64,000 nucleotides of DNA from Lymantria dispar. Its lineage: Eukaryota; Arthropoda; Insecta; Lepidoptera; Erebidae. A model generated the notes under the pieces. The model had not been told where the DNA came from, made no database searches, and was given only the letters and a program-made list of their open reading frames with translations. The position numbers were made by a program, and so were the translations under genes. The stretch is from contig CM063460.1 in the NCBI GenBank assembly GCA_032191425.1, positions 6,763,001-6,827,000 of the forward strand, given 5' to 3'. This document shows, one piece after another, positions 1-9,990 of the stretch. Numbering within the stretch: the stretch's first letter is position 1; the number at the start of each line of letters is the position of its first letter.

Positions 1-300
1 GTTAAAAGTAACCTGTGCGACCAACTCAGGGCAGTCGATGCGCCCATTGAGTATGTCGTAAAGCAAGCACATATCCAATATTTTACGCCCTTCATCAAGG
101 ATTAACAGATCATATGTCCTACAGCTATTTTCATAAGACATTGAAGGTTTACGTAGGCGATAGTTAAGGTGGTTAATGAATTTTCTTTGAACCAGTTCTA
201 GCTGATTCTTGTGTGCGATATATTGAGGTGACCAAATTGGACACGCATATTCTAAGACGCTGCGCACATATGCATAATATACCGCTTTCAGAGCCTCGAT
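1..300 (-). pseudogene. CR1/jockey-like LINE reverse transcriptase, C-terminal part (runs off window edge)
   Basis: Read on the minus strand from 300 to 1, one frame stays open for exactly 100 codons. It contains ALKAVYYAYVRSVLEYACPIW, then a KNQLELVQRKFINHL segment and RKILDMCLLYDILNGRIDCP. This order (YxYVRSxLEYxxxxW, then LExVQRKF) is the conserved block just downstream of the reverse transcriptase fingers and palm in CR1/jockey-type non-LTR retrotransposons. The rest of the ORF would lie left of base 1. Right of 300 the frame is lost in AT-rich sequence, so this copy is probably truncated on its 5' side. Whether the full element is intact cannot be seen here. A host gene is unlikely. Confidence 0.75.
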
Positions 301-730
301 GTTTTAAATATTTTACATGACCTTTATATAATTAAAAGAAAATTGTATAGCAGAAAAATAATTTAAAAGATTTATGGCCGAATTTCAACCACTCAGTGAC
401 CACTAGTTAAAATAAATCATTAAAGTAACAAAGCTACATAAATTAACAATAAATGATACCTCATTTAATGGGAATAAAGCAGAATAAAAATTAACCAGTA
501 TTTTTATGAGCGTTGTCTTACTAGTTTCTGACCAGTTGGTCGCGATTTTCATTTAAATTACCGAGTGAGTAGATGCTATGATTTAAACTTATGCTGAGAG
601 AGGCTGCACGCGCACGACTTCTGCATACAAGCTTATAGTTTAAATGAAAAAATTTTAAACGTGAGTTATTTTTTTATTTATGATTTTAATTTAACGATAA
701 TGATAATGATATTTAGACGATTTTATTATC

Positions 731-1051
731 TAAAAATAAATAAAATTGGAGTGTCTATTTGTAATGTCAAAATAGTAGGCTTTTTTCATGCTCACACGGT
801 TATTTGCACTATACATATGCCTAAAATACACTTTATATTTTTTTGGCTGTCTGTCGGTCTGTCTGTCTGTCTGTCTGTCTGTTTGTTCCGGGTAATCTTC
901 AAAACGGCTGGACCGATTTCAAAAATTCTTTCACCCATGGAAAGTTATAATATCAGGGAGTAAACTAGGCTATATTTTATCCCGGTATTCCCACGGCAAC
1001 GGGCACTACGCAGGAAAGACTGAAACCGAAGCGAAGCGAGGGCGGGTTGCC
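731..1051 (+). mobile_element. Non-autonomous Helitron-like element (family F1)
   Basis: It starts near aataaaattggagtgtct, carries a (gtct)n run and the conserved block around accgatttcaaaaattcttt, and ends in gaagcgagggcgggttgc. Lepidopteran Helitrons typically end in a short GC hairpin plus CTAG; here the terminus has decayed to gccag. No ORF survives. The frames that appear open here are chance. Confidence 0.65.
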
Positions 1052-1505
1052 AGTATGTCAATATAATGACTGATTTAAATGCTCAAATTCTATTTAAATT
1101 CGTTAAATAAATCTATTTAAATTTGCTAGTTTAAAAATTAGTAATATTGAATTTATTTTTAAACATAATTCGCTTTAGTTACGATAAAAAAATACGATAT
1201 AATTTTACTGAATTTTTTCATACGCCTCAATTTTCATAATAGTTTCATTTTATTGTAAAAATACTTTTTTTACTTTAACTGCCAGTGTATTTTAATTGTA
1301 CTTTTGTGTATGTTATTTATACGGATTTAAAAAATTAGAGATCTAAAGTTTGTGAATAAAGTGATGGCTTTAATCTTACCTCACAATATTATTTTCATCC
1401 TGTTTCATGACGTGTCCATACTACGTCGGACATTCACTTTTTTATTAAGTTTGCCATTATTGATGCAACTTTCAAACTTTCACTTACACGGGGAGATACT
1501 TGTGG
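1052..1505. other. AT-rich spacer, nothing recognised
   Basis: AT-rich sequence with no coding-like frame, repeat match or splice-like exon that I can defend. Confidence 0.5.
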
Positions 1506-1515
1506 CCATATAAAT

Positions 1516-1660
1516 TGACCACTGACGTTAAGTCACCCTGCTCCGGTGGTCGGTCCAACGATGAAGGCGTCGTGTCACGGGTGGGTTACGGGTGTGCGTG
1601 CTTACGCCCCTCTGTCGCCCCGGACAGAGTGGTGCGAGGAGTGCGTCAAAAAAAAAAAGT
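1516..1660 (+). mobile_element. Solo R1-like LINE 3' end with 10-bp target duplication
   Basis: This is a 5'-truncated copy of the GC-rich 3' UTR seen at 22500-22774 (gaccactgac...gtggtcgg...cgccccggac), ending in a run of A. The direct repeat ccatataaat flanks it at 1506-1515 and 1661-1670, which marks a target-primed insertion. Confidence 0.8.
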
Positions 1661-2261
1661 CCATATAAATATATTATTATAAATTCTACATAGCATCGAA
1701 TTGTAAATTCAAAATCGTTCGCAGCGCCACCTACGGGTGCCAATTATTAATTTAACCATTCTCATAGTCATCAATACAGCCACAAAAATCTTCAAAATCG
1801 GTCCAACCGTTTAGGAGTTTTATTACAAACATACGAACAGAAGATTTTTATACAGATAAAGATATATTACGGATGTAACATTGTTGGGCGGCTGGATCGG
1901 GGATTAAACCACTATTCGCACAAAGGCAACGTTCCGACGCTTTATTACCCAAGAATTGCTAAGGAGGATACTGAATAGGTTCGCGCTGGACGACGCGCTA
2001 GTACATAAAGGTTAAGTAATTGGTTCAGATGACCCTTCAATAATCGGACAAGAAAATGGAGGTTATGTGGTCTCACAAGGCCCTTTAATCTCCCTAGTCT
2101 GTTGTATCTGGATGGCCCGATCATAACCCACAAATATAATATCGCATCAAGACAAGGAAAATTCAAAACATAATCAGCTGTGTGGTGACGGAGTAAGAAT
2201 ACAATTCACCACTTCCTATCTTGCCCGTAGATGTCGTAAAAGACGACTATATATATATATA

Positions 2262-3877
2262 AACTCATTTGCAAAAAAAACGGGCGGTTTTGATTTTCAT
2301 TCATATTTAAAAAGATACAATACCAAAAAGGTTTCAATCGTTTGTACACGTTACTGGCCGGTTTTAAAAATGCTGTGGTATTTAAAAAAGTACGTTCTAA
2401 ATTCAATTTTTCATTTGATGTTCATTTTTACAGAAAACCCCTTTTTATCCTACATTTTTGGCGCGAAGTTCCAGAAGTTAACATCGACTTTCATAACTTT
2501 TATTCAATTTTTATCGATTAATTTCATATCCTTGACTGTCAAAGCTTTATTTAATGCTGTTTGGCTGTATCAAAAATGGTAGATAAAGTGGTAAAAGCTA
2601 CCAAAATTATCGCGCTGCTTGAAGAGGGTTGCAGCCAATGTTTCGTGGCTAGGAGGCTAAATGTTAGTCGCTCGACAGTCCAAAGGACCTGGCAGCGATA
2701 TCAGGAGACTGGTTCCGTCGAGAGAAGGCCTGGTTCTGGAAGAAAACCATGTACCCAACCACGGGATGATCGTTTTCTTGTGAGTCGCGCATTGAGAAAT
2801 CGCAAATCTTCGTATGTGGATCTTAAGAACAACCTCCAAGAAGTAAGAAATGTGCATATTAGTCTATGGACGGTTAGGAGGAGGCTTCTCGCTGCCAATA
2901 TACGCAGTCACCGCCCGGCCCGCGGCCCCAAATTACTCCGTGAGCACAGAGTTCACAGGCTTAGGTTCGCTAGAAATTGTGAATCATGGACTCAAGACGA
3001 TTGGAATAGGGTTTTGTTCTCTGATGAAGCCAGGATATCTCTGTTCGGTGAAGATCGACGTCGGCGAGTGCTAAGAAGACAAGGAGAACGCTTTGCAGAG
3101 GCATGTTTCGAAGAAATCACACCTTATGGTGGGGGCTCTGTTATGTTTTGGGCAGGAATAAATTCAATGGATCGTACAGAGTTAGTCTTCATTGAAAACG
3201 GCTCACTGACTGGGCATCGATACATAACGGAAGTTCTAATTTCTCATGCACAACCCGCATTGGCCGCTCTAGGTGAAGACTCGATTTTTATGGACGACAA
3301 TGCTCGCGCCCACCGATCCCGCGATGTTAATGCGTATGTGCAAGAGGTCGGCATTCGTCGTTTGGATTGGCCAGCTCGAAGTCCCGACCTCAATCCCATA
3401 GAGCATGTCTGGGACGTTCTGAAACGGCGTGTGAGATCAGTACACCCGGCTCCGCAGACCATCAGAGAGCTGAAGAATGTGATTACTGCGGAGTGGGAAC
3501 GTATTCCGCAAGCAAGTATCCGGGATATACTCGCTAGCATGCCCAGACGAATTCAAGCTGTGATTTTAGCTAGAGGGGGTCACACTCGATACTAAACATT
3601 TATCTGCTTTTACTTTATTAAAGAAAAACAAACAAAAAAACTTTTTTATTTTTACTTCATGAGCATATGCACTACTAGCGAATATACACTACTAGCGAGG
3701 TTTAGCATTATTTCCCATAAATTGTATCTAAATTTTATGAAATACTGATGAAAACGATTATTTTCTTATTAATTTAGCAAATTGTGTGGATAAAACTACC
3801 TATAATTATCAAACAAAGAAATATTAACATTTGAAATGGTTCATTGCTTGGGTGCCCGTTTTTTTTGCAAATGAGTG
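2262..3877 (+). mobile_element. Complete Tc1-like DNA transposon (1.6 kb)
   Basis: The ends are inverted copies of ACTCATTTGCAAAAAAAACG. The left arm begins at 2262 and the right arm ends at 3877. TA dinucleotides flank it at 2260-2261 and 3878-3879, as expected of the IS630/Tc1/mariner superfamily. Between the ends lies one intact transposase ORF. The 3' non-coding part contains cactactagcga twice (3670-3681 and 3688-3699), possibly binding sites. It sits inside a SINE-A copy, so it arrived after that SINE. Confidence 0.92.
2576..3595 (+). CDS. Tc1-like transposase, intact, DD34E
   Basis: The enzyme would bind the element's terminal repeats in the nucleus and catalyse cut-and-paste transposition into TA sites. 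The 339-residue ORF is uninterrupted. Residues 1-110 form paired helix-turn-helix DNA-binding domains (RRLNVSRSTVQRTWQRY), with a GSGRK linker near 53-57 that resembles the family GRPR motif. The catalytic triad is D150 (LFSDEARISLF), D241 (FMDDNARAH) and E276 (SPDLNPIEHVW), with 34 residues between the last two. Length (about 340) is usual for Tc1 transposases. I chose the ATG at 2576 because the frame upstream begins only with TTG and the ATG has an A-rich context. Activity cannot be proved from sequence, but no catalytic residue is missing. Confidence 0.95.
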   Translation: MVDKVVKATKIIALLEEGCSQCFVARRLNVSRSTVQRTWQRYQETGSVERRPGSGRKPCTQPRDDRFLVSRALRNRKSSYVDLKNNLQEVRNVHISLWTVRRRLLAANIRSHRPARGPKLLREHRVHRLRFARNCESWTQDDWNRVLFSDEARISLFGEDRRRRVLRRQGERFAEACFEEITPYGGGSVMFWAGINSMDRTELVFIENGSLTGHRYITEVLISHAQPALAALGEDSIFMDDNARAHRSRDVNAYVQEVGIRRLDWPARSPDLNPIEHVWDVLKRRVRSVHPAPQTIRELKNVITAEWERIPQASIRDILASMPRRIQAVILARGGHTRY

Positions 3878-4114
3878 TATATATAACATTTATGTAAGAG
3901 AAAGAAATCTCGAAGTGGACACCTATTCCAACATCTCTGACCAGCATGCTATAGTAGATCAATTTCCCTTCCATTGTCGAGGAGGCGTGAGCCCAACAGT
4001 GGGATGTATGTGGGCTACGATTATAATGATGATGATGAATCATTTTTTATTAAAATAATACATCAGATGTGAATATCGCTTATTTCCCACAGACCTCTAC
4101 AAATTTTATAAAAG

Positions 4115-4327
4115 ACTAGCAACCTGCTCTCTCTTCGCTTCGTTTTCAGTCGCTTTATTCGCGTAGTTCCCGTTGCTGTGGGAATACTAGGATAAAATGT
4201 ATCCTATGTTACTCCCTAATATTATAGCTTTCCAATGGTGAAAGAATTTTTGAAATCGGTATAGTAGTTTTGGAGCCTATTCAATACAAACAAACAATTT
4301 TTCCTCTTTATAATATTAGTATAGACC
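4115..4327 (-). mobile_element. Helitron-like element (F1)
   Basis: On the minus strand it starts near tataatattataaagagg and ends in the hairpin-like gaagcgaagagagagcagg followed by ttgctag. Confidence 0.6.
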
Positions 4328-4329
4328 TG

Positions 4330-4480
4330 GATCATTATTATCATCACAGTTCACATATATCCCACTGTGAGGCTTGATACTCCTCCATGATGGGAAAGGA
4401 ATTGACCTACTAGACCACGCTGGTCAGATGGGTTAGTTCAGGGTTATTTCGAATTTTCTCTCTCTTGCATATATGTTTTA
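4330..4480 (-). repeat. SINE-A, partial
   Basis: It carries the tail and body (cccactgtgaggcttgatactcc ... ttcgaattttctctctcttgc) and lacks the head. Confidence 0.55.
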
Positions 4481-4484
4481 TGCA

Positions 4485-5460
4485 TTTTATTTATTTATTT
4501 ATTAAGGAAAACATACAACTTTTAAAAATACAGGTAAAGTAAAAACAAATGCACGTAACAATAGCTAAACAGTTTCCACTTATGTAAGACATGTGTAGAC
4601 AAATAAAAAAAAAAAATCATAACTGTGGCAAAACTATAGAAACTAAATTTTAGATTATAGAAGAAGGAATTAAAAACAAAAACAGTAGACAAATATTATT
4701 GATATTATATAGTACATTATAGTCACAAATTAAGCATCAGTTCTTATCATCTTTATTCATCATCATCATCCTGCTCTTATCCCAATTACTTGGGGTCGAC
4801 GCAATATGTCATCTGTTTTGACATATTGCAAAAAGTTTTGACAATGACTTTTATGACCGGCCGCCTGCCTGACGTCAACCCTCCTTGGGAATGTAATCGT
4901 TGACCCAAATGGTACCCAGATGGAGTTGGTCCGGGTCAATCTAGGGCTCTTAGTCGTCTTTTACGACACCCACGAGCAAAGCAAGGGTTGGTAGTATTCG
5001 AAGCCGCTACCACACAGCACTTATTATCTTATCATCTTTATTAATGAAATATATTGAGGAAGTTTCTTATGGAATATATCAATTTCACTATAGCTAGCAT
5101 TATAAGTTCTACAAGCTCTTACCAAGAATCGGTTACATGAATAATTAGTTTTACATGTAGGTACTGAAAATAATGAATTAGAGCGAGCCGTAAATCTTGG
5201 GCATCTGAAATCTATCTGGCCAAGAAGATACAGAGAGTCAACGATACTGTGCACAATTTTATATAAAAATATCTGGTCCCTATGCTCACGCCATTGCTGC
5301 AAGGATAACAGTTGAGTTGAGCTATTATTAAACCTATATCTAAGCCTACGTACAAATTTATTCTGGATTCCCTCAATTTGATTCTTATACTTCGCATGAA
5401 TAGGGTTCCATATGATTGATGCAAATTCCAGATGAGTTCTTACTAATGAATTGTATATAA
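4485..5460 (-). pseudogene. CR1/jockey-like LINE relic, split by a SINE-B
   Basis: The minus-strand translation gives NSLVRTHLEFASIIWNP and KNQIEGIQNKFVRRLRYR in the frame ending near 5212. After a frameshift it continues with LQQWREHRDQIFLYKIVHS to KKLPQYISLIKMIR and a stop near 5024. These are the C-terminal blocks of CR1/jockey-type reverse transcriptases. The 3' UTR continues leftward to about 4485 and ends in a TAAA-type repeat. A SINE-B (4758-5027) interrupts it, with a 15-bp target duplication. The frameshift shows the copy is dead. Confidence 0.75.
4758..5027 (-). mobile_element. SINE-B, full length, 15-bp target duplication
   Basis: The direct repeat cttatcatctttatt flanks it at 4743-4757 and 5028-5042. 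The minus-strand order is the head (tgtgtggtagcggcttcg), gtcgtaaaagacgactaag, the gacccggaccaactccatc body, then an (ATG)n tail. Confidence 0.85.
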
Positions 5461-5461
5461 T

Positions 5462-5545
5462 TTATAATCCCTTAGTCGTCTTTTACAACATCCACGGGCA
5501 AGAAAGGGGTTGATGAATTGTATTTTTACTCTAACACGGATAAAG
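5462..5545 (-). repeat. SINE-A head fragment
   Basis: Matches the first 80 bp of SINE-A in reverse (cccttagtcgtcttttacaa ... gaattgtatttttactc). Confidence 0.55.
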
Positions 5546-5566
5546 ATATCTGTATAATATTCATAA

Positions 5567-5700
5567 TCATTCATCATCATCTCGGTTCATATACGTCCCA
5601 CTGGTGAGCGAGCCTCGTCAAACCTCCTTCATTAGGAGGGAAATTGACCTTACTATAACATGCTGGTCAGGCAGGTTGGTAGAGGGTTTTGTTTCAAGCT
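5567..5700 (-). repeat. SINE-A tail fragment
   Basis: Matches the 3' half of SINE-A in reverse (atcatctcggttcatatacg ... gctggtcaggcaggttgg). Confidence 0.6.
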
Positions 5701-5849
5701 TACAATTAATTATTTATTGTACGAAGTTTAACGTTAAAAAATACGAGTATATTTTTAAACGCTATTGTTGATATTATGATTGTTGTAATTATTAGGTTAC
5801 ATTGTTTTTATTTTCATGCGCAACCGCGCAGATTCGTTCTTATTTATAA

Positions 5850-6164
5850 CTAGCAACCCGCCCTCGCTTCACTTTGGTTTTAGTCGTTTTACCCGCGTAG
5901 TTCCCGTTCCCGTGGGAATACCGGGATAAAATATAGTCTAGTTTACGCCCTAATATTATAGCTTTCCATTGGTGAAAGAATTTTTGAAATCGGTCCAGCC
6001 GTTTTGAAGATTACCCGGAACAAACAGACAGACAGAGAGTCAGACAAAAATTTTTTAATTGCTATTTTAGGCATAGGTGTCGTGCAAATAACCGTGTGAG
6101 CATGAAAAAAGCCTATTATTTTGACATTACAAACTGACACTCCAATTTTATTTATTGGTATAGA
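5850..6164 (-). mobile_element. Helitron-like element (F1), first of a tandem pair
   Basis: CTAG at 5850-5853 is the 3' terminus on the minus strand, preceded by the cgagggcgggttg hairpin region. The 5' end abuts the CTAG of the next copy. Confidence 0.75.
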
Positions 6165-6474
6165 CTAGAAACCCGCCCTCGCTTCGCTTCGGTTTTAGTC
6201 GTTTTACCCGCGTAGTTCCCGTTCCCGTGGGAATACCGGGATAAAATATAGCCTAGTTTACGCCCTGATATTATAGCTTTCCATTGGTGAAAGAATTTTT
6301 GAAATTGGTCCCAGCCGTTTTGAAGATTACCCGGAACAAACAGACAGACAGACAGACAAATTTTTTTTAATCTGTATTTTAGGCATAGGTGTCGTGCAAA
6401 TAACCATGTGAGCATGAAAAAAGCCTATTATTTTGACATTACAAACAGACACTCCAATTTTATTTATTGGTATA
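6165..6474 (-). mobile_element. Helitron-like element (F1), second of a tandem pair
   Basis: CTAG at 6165-6168. Same orientation as its neighbour and nearly the same sequence, with no spacer between them. Confidence 0.75.
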
Positions 6475-7194
6475 GTTATGATAAAATGAAAAGCGGTAAT
6501 AATGATGTGGAGTTCATGTAATTATATTCGGACTGAGGCTATCGGATATCATCGATTTTGGATTGCTGGAAAAGAATATTCATAAGCAAACAGTCAATAA
6601 TAACCATTTAATGTGTTTAAACAACCAATTCTTGTATATTTCTTTATATTCAGAGTCTTGGAATCGGGTTCAACAATACTACATGAAATTTAGTGCGCAG
6701 GAGATTTCGGAGTCGATTAATAACTCGATCTAGCTTCATTTATAAAAAATTTCATTTTATCAATGTATTCAGGCAATGAACAAAATATACGCTATATTTT
6801 TCCAAAATTAACGCAAGATTTGAATTAAATAGAAAACTCAGTTTATTGTCTTTTGACTGTATTTTTTTTATCTTACGCGCCAAACATCGCGGCGCTCTCG
6901 AGTGCCCCGCGCGCTTTGGTATATTGAAAAAAGTTCAGTGAATTTTATGGTTTTACGTAAACTATTATTGTTGCTATATGATAAGAAAATATGAAATAAA
7001 ATATATATCAATAGCTTTTGATTGGTTGATTTAAATAAAAGTACTAAAAGTAATTGCTAATTGTAAAGTGTATAATCGGGTCAAACGTGTGTCCCAAAAG
7101 CGCTTTGAGCACATTTTTTTTTTGGGTCTAACGGTGTCCCAAAAGCGCTCGAGGGGTTAATCATAAAGTACATAAGATAGGGTTATTTATGGAA
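6475..7194. other. Non-coding stretch with old repeat traces
   Basis: 6640-6770 weakly resembles the Helitron-like repeat at 24620-24745 (gatctagct...tttataaaaaatttcatttt against the same order there). 7077-7160 holds two direct copies of a gggtc-aac-gtgtcccaaaagcgct motif. No gene seen. Confidence 0.45.
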
Positions 7195-7922
7195 TAACAT
7201 ATCGGGCAAATAGCCTTCACGGATTTGCATGCATATATGCACTCGTTTGTTGAAATTTTTTATGACCATTCTGCATATATGTGGCTGAATTTTGTTGATG
7301 CAGCATTGAATCTCCTCTTTTACTACACACGTGGTCGTGGGCTTGTTCACATAGACCTGTGATTTTAAATAACCTCATAAAAAGAAATCTAATGGTGTTA
7401 AATCACACGATTTAAGGGGCCAATTCTGATCACCGAAACGAGAGAGTACACGACCAGTGTGCCTACTCTTGAATTTTGAAAATTTCAATTCTAAATCCAA
7501 TCGCAGCTCGAATTTGAGCATATTTGGTACTCTTGAAAGCGACACTAGCGCATGATTGGAATCAAATTCGGTGTAAATTTTAAAACTAAATGAATTCGCC
7601 TCTCTTCGATTAAGTCAAATATCTGCTACTCCCGACGTGATTTTGACGTAGTTTAAAATCGTAAATATTGCACAATTTCAAGAAAGCGTCTTTGTGGTGA
7701 TTAAGTTCGATTACGTTATTGATGAAAATAACAACGGCAAACGCGATGAATTCATTCTCGATTTTGTTCAGGAGTACCAAATACAAGTTTGGTGAGATTG
7801 GAATTGAATCAGATACGAAATTAAAATTGATTTCGAGAGTAGGCCCACAGAAAATGTCTCGTGCAGTAATGAAAATGTTGTTTAATAATGAAGACACGTT
7901 GTTCTATCGTATATCGCTCCAT
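7195..7922 (-). pseudogene. Mariner-like transposase relic whose middle is replaced by a MITE
   Basis: On the minus strand an ATG at 7922-7920 opens MERYTIEQRVFIIKQHFHY and continues to about 7851. This resembles the N-terminus of an insect IS630/mariner-related transposase family. A MITE (7457-7850) follows. Beyond it 7456-7195 encodes FGDQNWPLKSCDLTPLDFFL, a stop, then GYLKSQVYVNKP and a segment ending REGYLPDM. SCDLTPLDFFLWGYxK is the block around the last catalytic residue, here Asp (TPLD). The DNA-binding middle and first catalytic residues are gone, and the tryptophan after FFL has become a stop. Clearly inactive. Confidence 0.7.
7457..7850. mobile_element. MITE-G, copy 1 (long imperfect terminal inverted repeats)
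   Basis: The left end (gtgtgcctactcttgaattt) and the reverse complement of the right end (ctgtgggcctactctcgaaa) match imperfectly for about 80 bp, including a later ttggtactc block. The same 390-bp sequence recurs at 54251-55150. No ORF of its own. The superfamily is unknown because target duplications are not clear. Confidence 0.7.
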
Positions 7923-8400
7923 TTTTACTAACCCTAAACTGTCAGCTGTCTATGTGATTTATTTTAGGGTTGCCAACACTTTACTGCATAAATGTTGGCA
8001 AACTCAAATCCTGCATTAATTTTGGGTCAGCCTATATAATAATAACGGTAAATTTAACCACTGTCATTAAAAATAAAAATAGTTGACGAGTGTGTAGCAT
8101 CATGCTACATACAATGTAGCCCTCCAGAGTTTTCTTGCAAGATCTTTCTCAGTGTGACAACGTGCGTTCCTATCCGGTGGTAGTATACTAGTTTTGCTAG
8201 GTTTTTTAAATTAATAAACTATTGTAATAATTACTAAAAATTTATTTACTAATAATATAGTTATTTATTAATAATTACTAACCATAAACAATATATATTT
8301 TTTATATATAGAATCATTTTCTTTTTATACTGGCAATAAATTTGTACCAAAATGTGGGTTAAAATTTAATAATCAATTTTCTGTATCGGGTAGATAATTA
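7923..8400. other. AT-rich spacer with the 5' flank of the transposase relic and a repeat K fragment
   Basis: 7923-8040 is probably the 5' non-coding part of the mariner-like relic. 8105-8195 carries a degraded repeat K (ttcttgcaagatctttctcag ... tatccggtggtag). Nothing else recognised. Confidence 0.4.
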
Positions 8401-8575
8401 TAAATCTCTGTAATAGTGATGACTTGTGGGACGTATGACATCTTAGTCTGCCCGTGACCATGAACGTTGCAGTGTTCGAAACGTCGGGCAATCAAAAATC
8501 TGTAAAGTAGTTTTAATTACAATATGTAATACTTGCGTAAACATCAGGAGTCATTACGTAAACTTTTTATTATCT
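8400..8575 (+). repeat. Dispersed repeat X
   Basis: Core gttcgaaacgtcgggcaatc followed by aaaaatc, then aatatgtaatacttgcgtaaa. The same order recurs at 15640, 16020, 17942, 50705 and 60035. Class not identified. Confidence 0.55.
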
Positions 8576-9003
8576 AAAAAGTTTGCTATAAAAATACAAT
8601 AGACCAAAAAAAAAAGAAAATTAAAATAATTAAAACCTGCAGCACATTATTTATTTAACAACATATTTTATAGTATATTATAGTAGTAGTTCTTGTTATA
8701 TCTTTATTTATAGTTTAGTCATGCTCACCGAATGGTTCTGCTTGCGGTAGCTACGTGGGGTGGGTCGCTTTTTACCCTCTAATGTGGTTGAGGGGAGTGA
8801 TGGCTGCTGTCTAGTAGTTAACTCGTGATCGGGTGCTGTTTGTGGGATCTGGTCCAGCCATATTTTCTCTTTTCTTAATTTTTTTTGGGTTGTACTAATT
8901 TTTGAAAATTTTTACATGTATACAATTTCGAAGGGCATCACATAGGAGCTAATTCTATATGTTGTACGAAGTAAAAAATTATATATATTTAAAAGATTAA
9001 AAA

Positions 9004-9165
9004 AGTGACAGCTCGCTGAGTTTCTTGTCGAATCTTCTCAGCTTGTGGCCGCGTTCCAATCCGGTGGTAGATTATTGTATTGTATTCAAACAACATTTAA
9101 ACTTGACAATATGTAAGTGTCCATAAGGGGCTTATGCAGAATAAATGATTTGATTTGGTTTGTAC
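9004..9165 (+). repeat. Repeat K (probable LINE 3' end)
   Basis: gctgagtttcttgtcgaatc, ggccgcgttccaatccggtgg, then gcttatgcagaataaatgat. This cassette recurs reversed at 26375-26510 and 52495-52660 and partly at 57470-57545. It resembles 3' ends of lepidopteran LINEs. The clade cannot be assigned from this part. Confidence 0.5.
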
Positions 9166-9365
9166 CAGCCAACTCTTTTTTAGGACTAAGTCTAATCCAT
9201 TCATACCACCTAAACCACCCCAAAGCGAGCTATTGATGGCGTACAACCCCATAACCTGACAGCAGGTGTACACAACCTCTCTATAGTCAATTGGCCAGGT
9301 TCTTAGTAGTTCTTGTCTTCATTGACGTTGCAATAAAATATCTTTGCGTGCTGAGACGGAAATAT

Positions 9366-9756
9366 TATAGGAGGGAAATTGACCTTACTGTTCAAGAAGG
9401 TTGGTATAGAGTTCTATTTCGAGTTTTTCTTCTCTTGCATATATACATATGTGATAGCAACCCGGCCTCGCTTCGCTTCGGTTTCTGTCGCCTTACCCGC
9501 GTAGTTCCCAATCCCGTGAGACTACCGGGATAAAAAATAGCGTATGTTGCTCTCTGATATTATTGCTATCCATTTGTGAAATTTGTAATCGGTCCAGTAG
9601 TTTCGGAGCCCATTCAATACAAACAAACAAACAAATCTCTCCTCTATATTATTAGTGTAGATATGATATAATATCCCTTAGTAGTTTTTTTCGACATCCA
9701 CGGGCAAGATAGGGAGTGGTGAATGGTATTCTTACTCCGTTACCACACGGATAGTC
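9366..9756 (-). repeat. SINE-A split by a Helitron
   Basis: Body at 9366-9451 (ggagggaaattgaccttact) and head at 9661-9756 (cacgggcaagatagggagtgg), separated by the Helitron at 9452-9660. Confidence 0.65.
9452..9660 (-). mobile_element. Helitron-like element (F1) inside SINE-A
   Basis: 3' end at left (tagcaacccggcctcgcttc read in reverse), 5' end at right near attattagtgtaga. No target duplication, as expected for Helitrons. Confidence 0.65.
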
Positions 9757-9990
9757 ATGATCGTAATCATGACGCCTTATTGGTCTGCTATCATAGACAA
9801 TAAAAAAGTCATTTCGTGGGACTAAATTAATCAATTAAAAAAATAAAGTATTTATTATTCTAGTGTTTGAATTGAAACTACGTAAAAAGTCTATAATGTT
9901 GGTTCAGTAGTTTGTTCTTGCGACAAAAAAGAAATTAGCATAATAGACAGGATTTAGTTTTAGTCTGTGAATAATTTAATTTTTTTAGAA

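Larger units (their letters stand above)
2179..4042 (+). repeat. SINE-A copy split by a Tc1-like transposon
   Basis: The left part (2179-2261) runs from tgtggtgacggagtaagaat to gtcgtaaaagacgacta. The right part (3878-4042) resumes with tataacatttatgtaagag and ends in gatgatgatga. Removing 2262-3877 restores a continuous SINE-A of normal length. Confidence 0.8.

Noticed and set aside
661..963. 100-codon ORF
   Set aside because: Covers a Helitron-like element; recurring versions of the same peptide in other copies (5943, 43044, 56349, 61677) are translations of the repeat.
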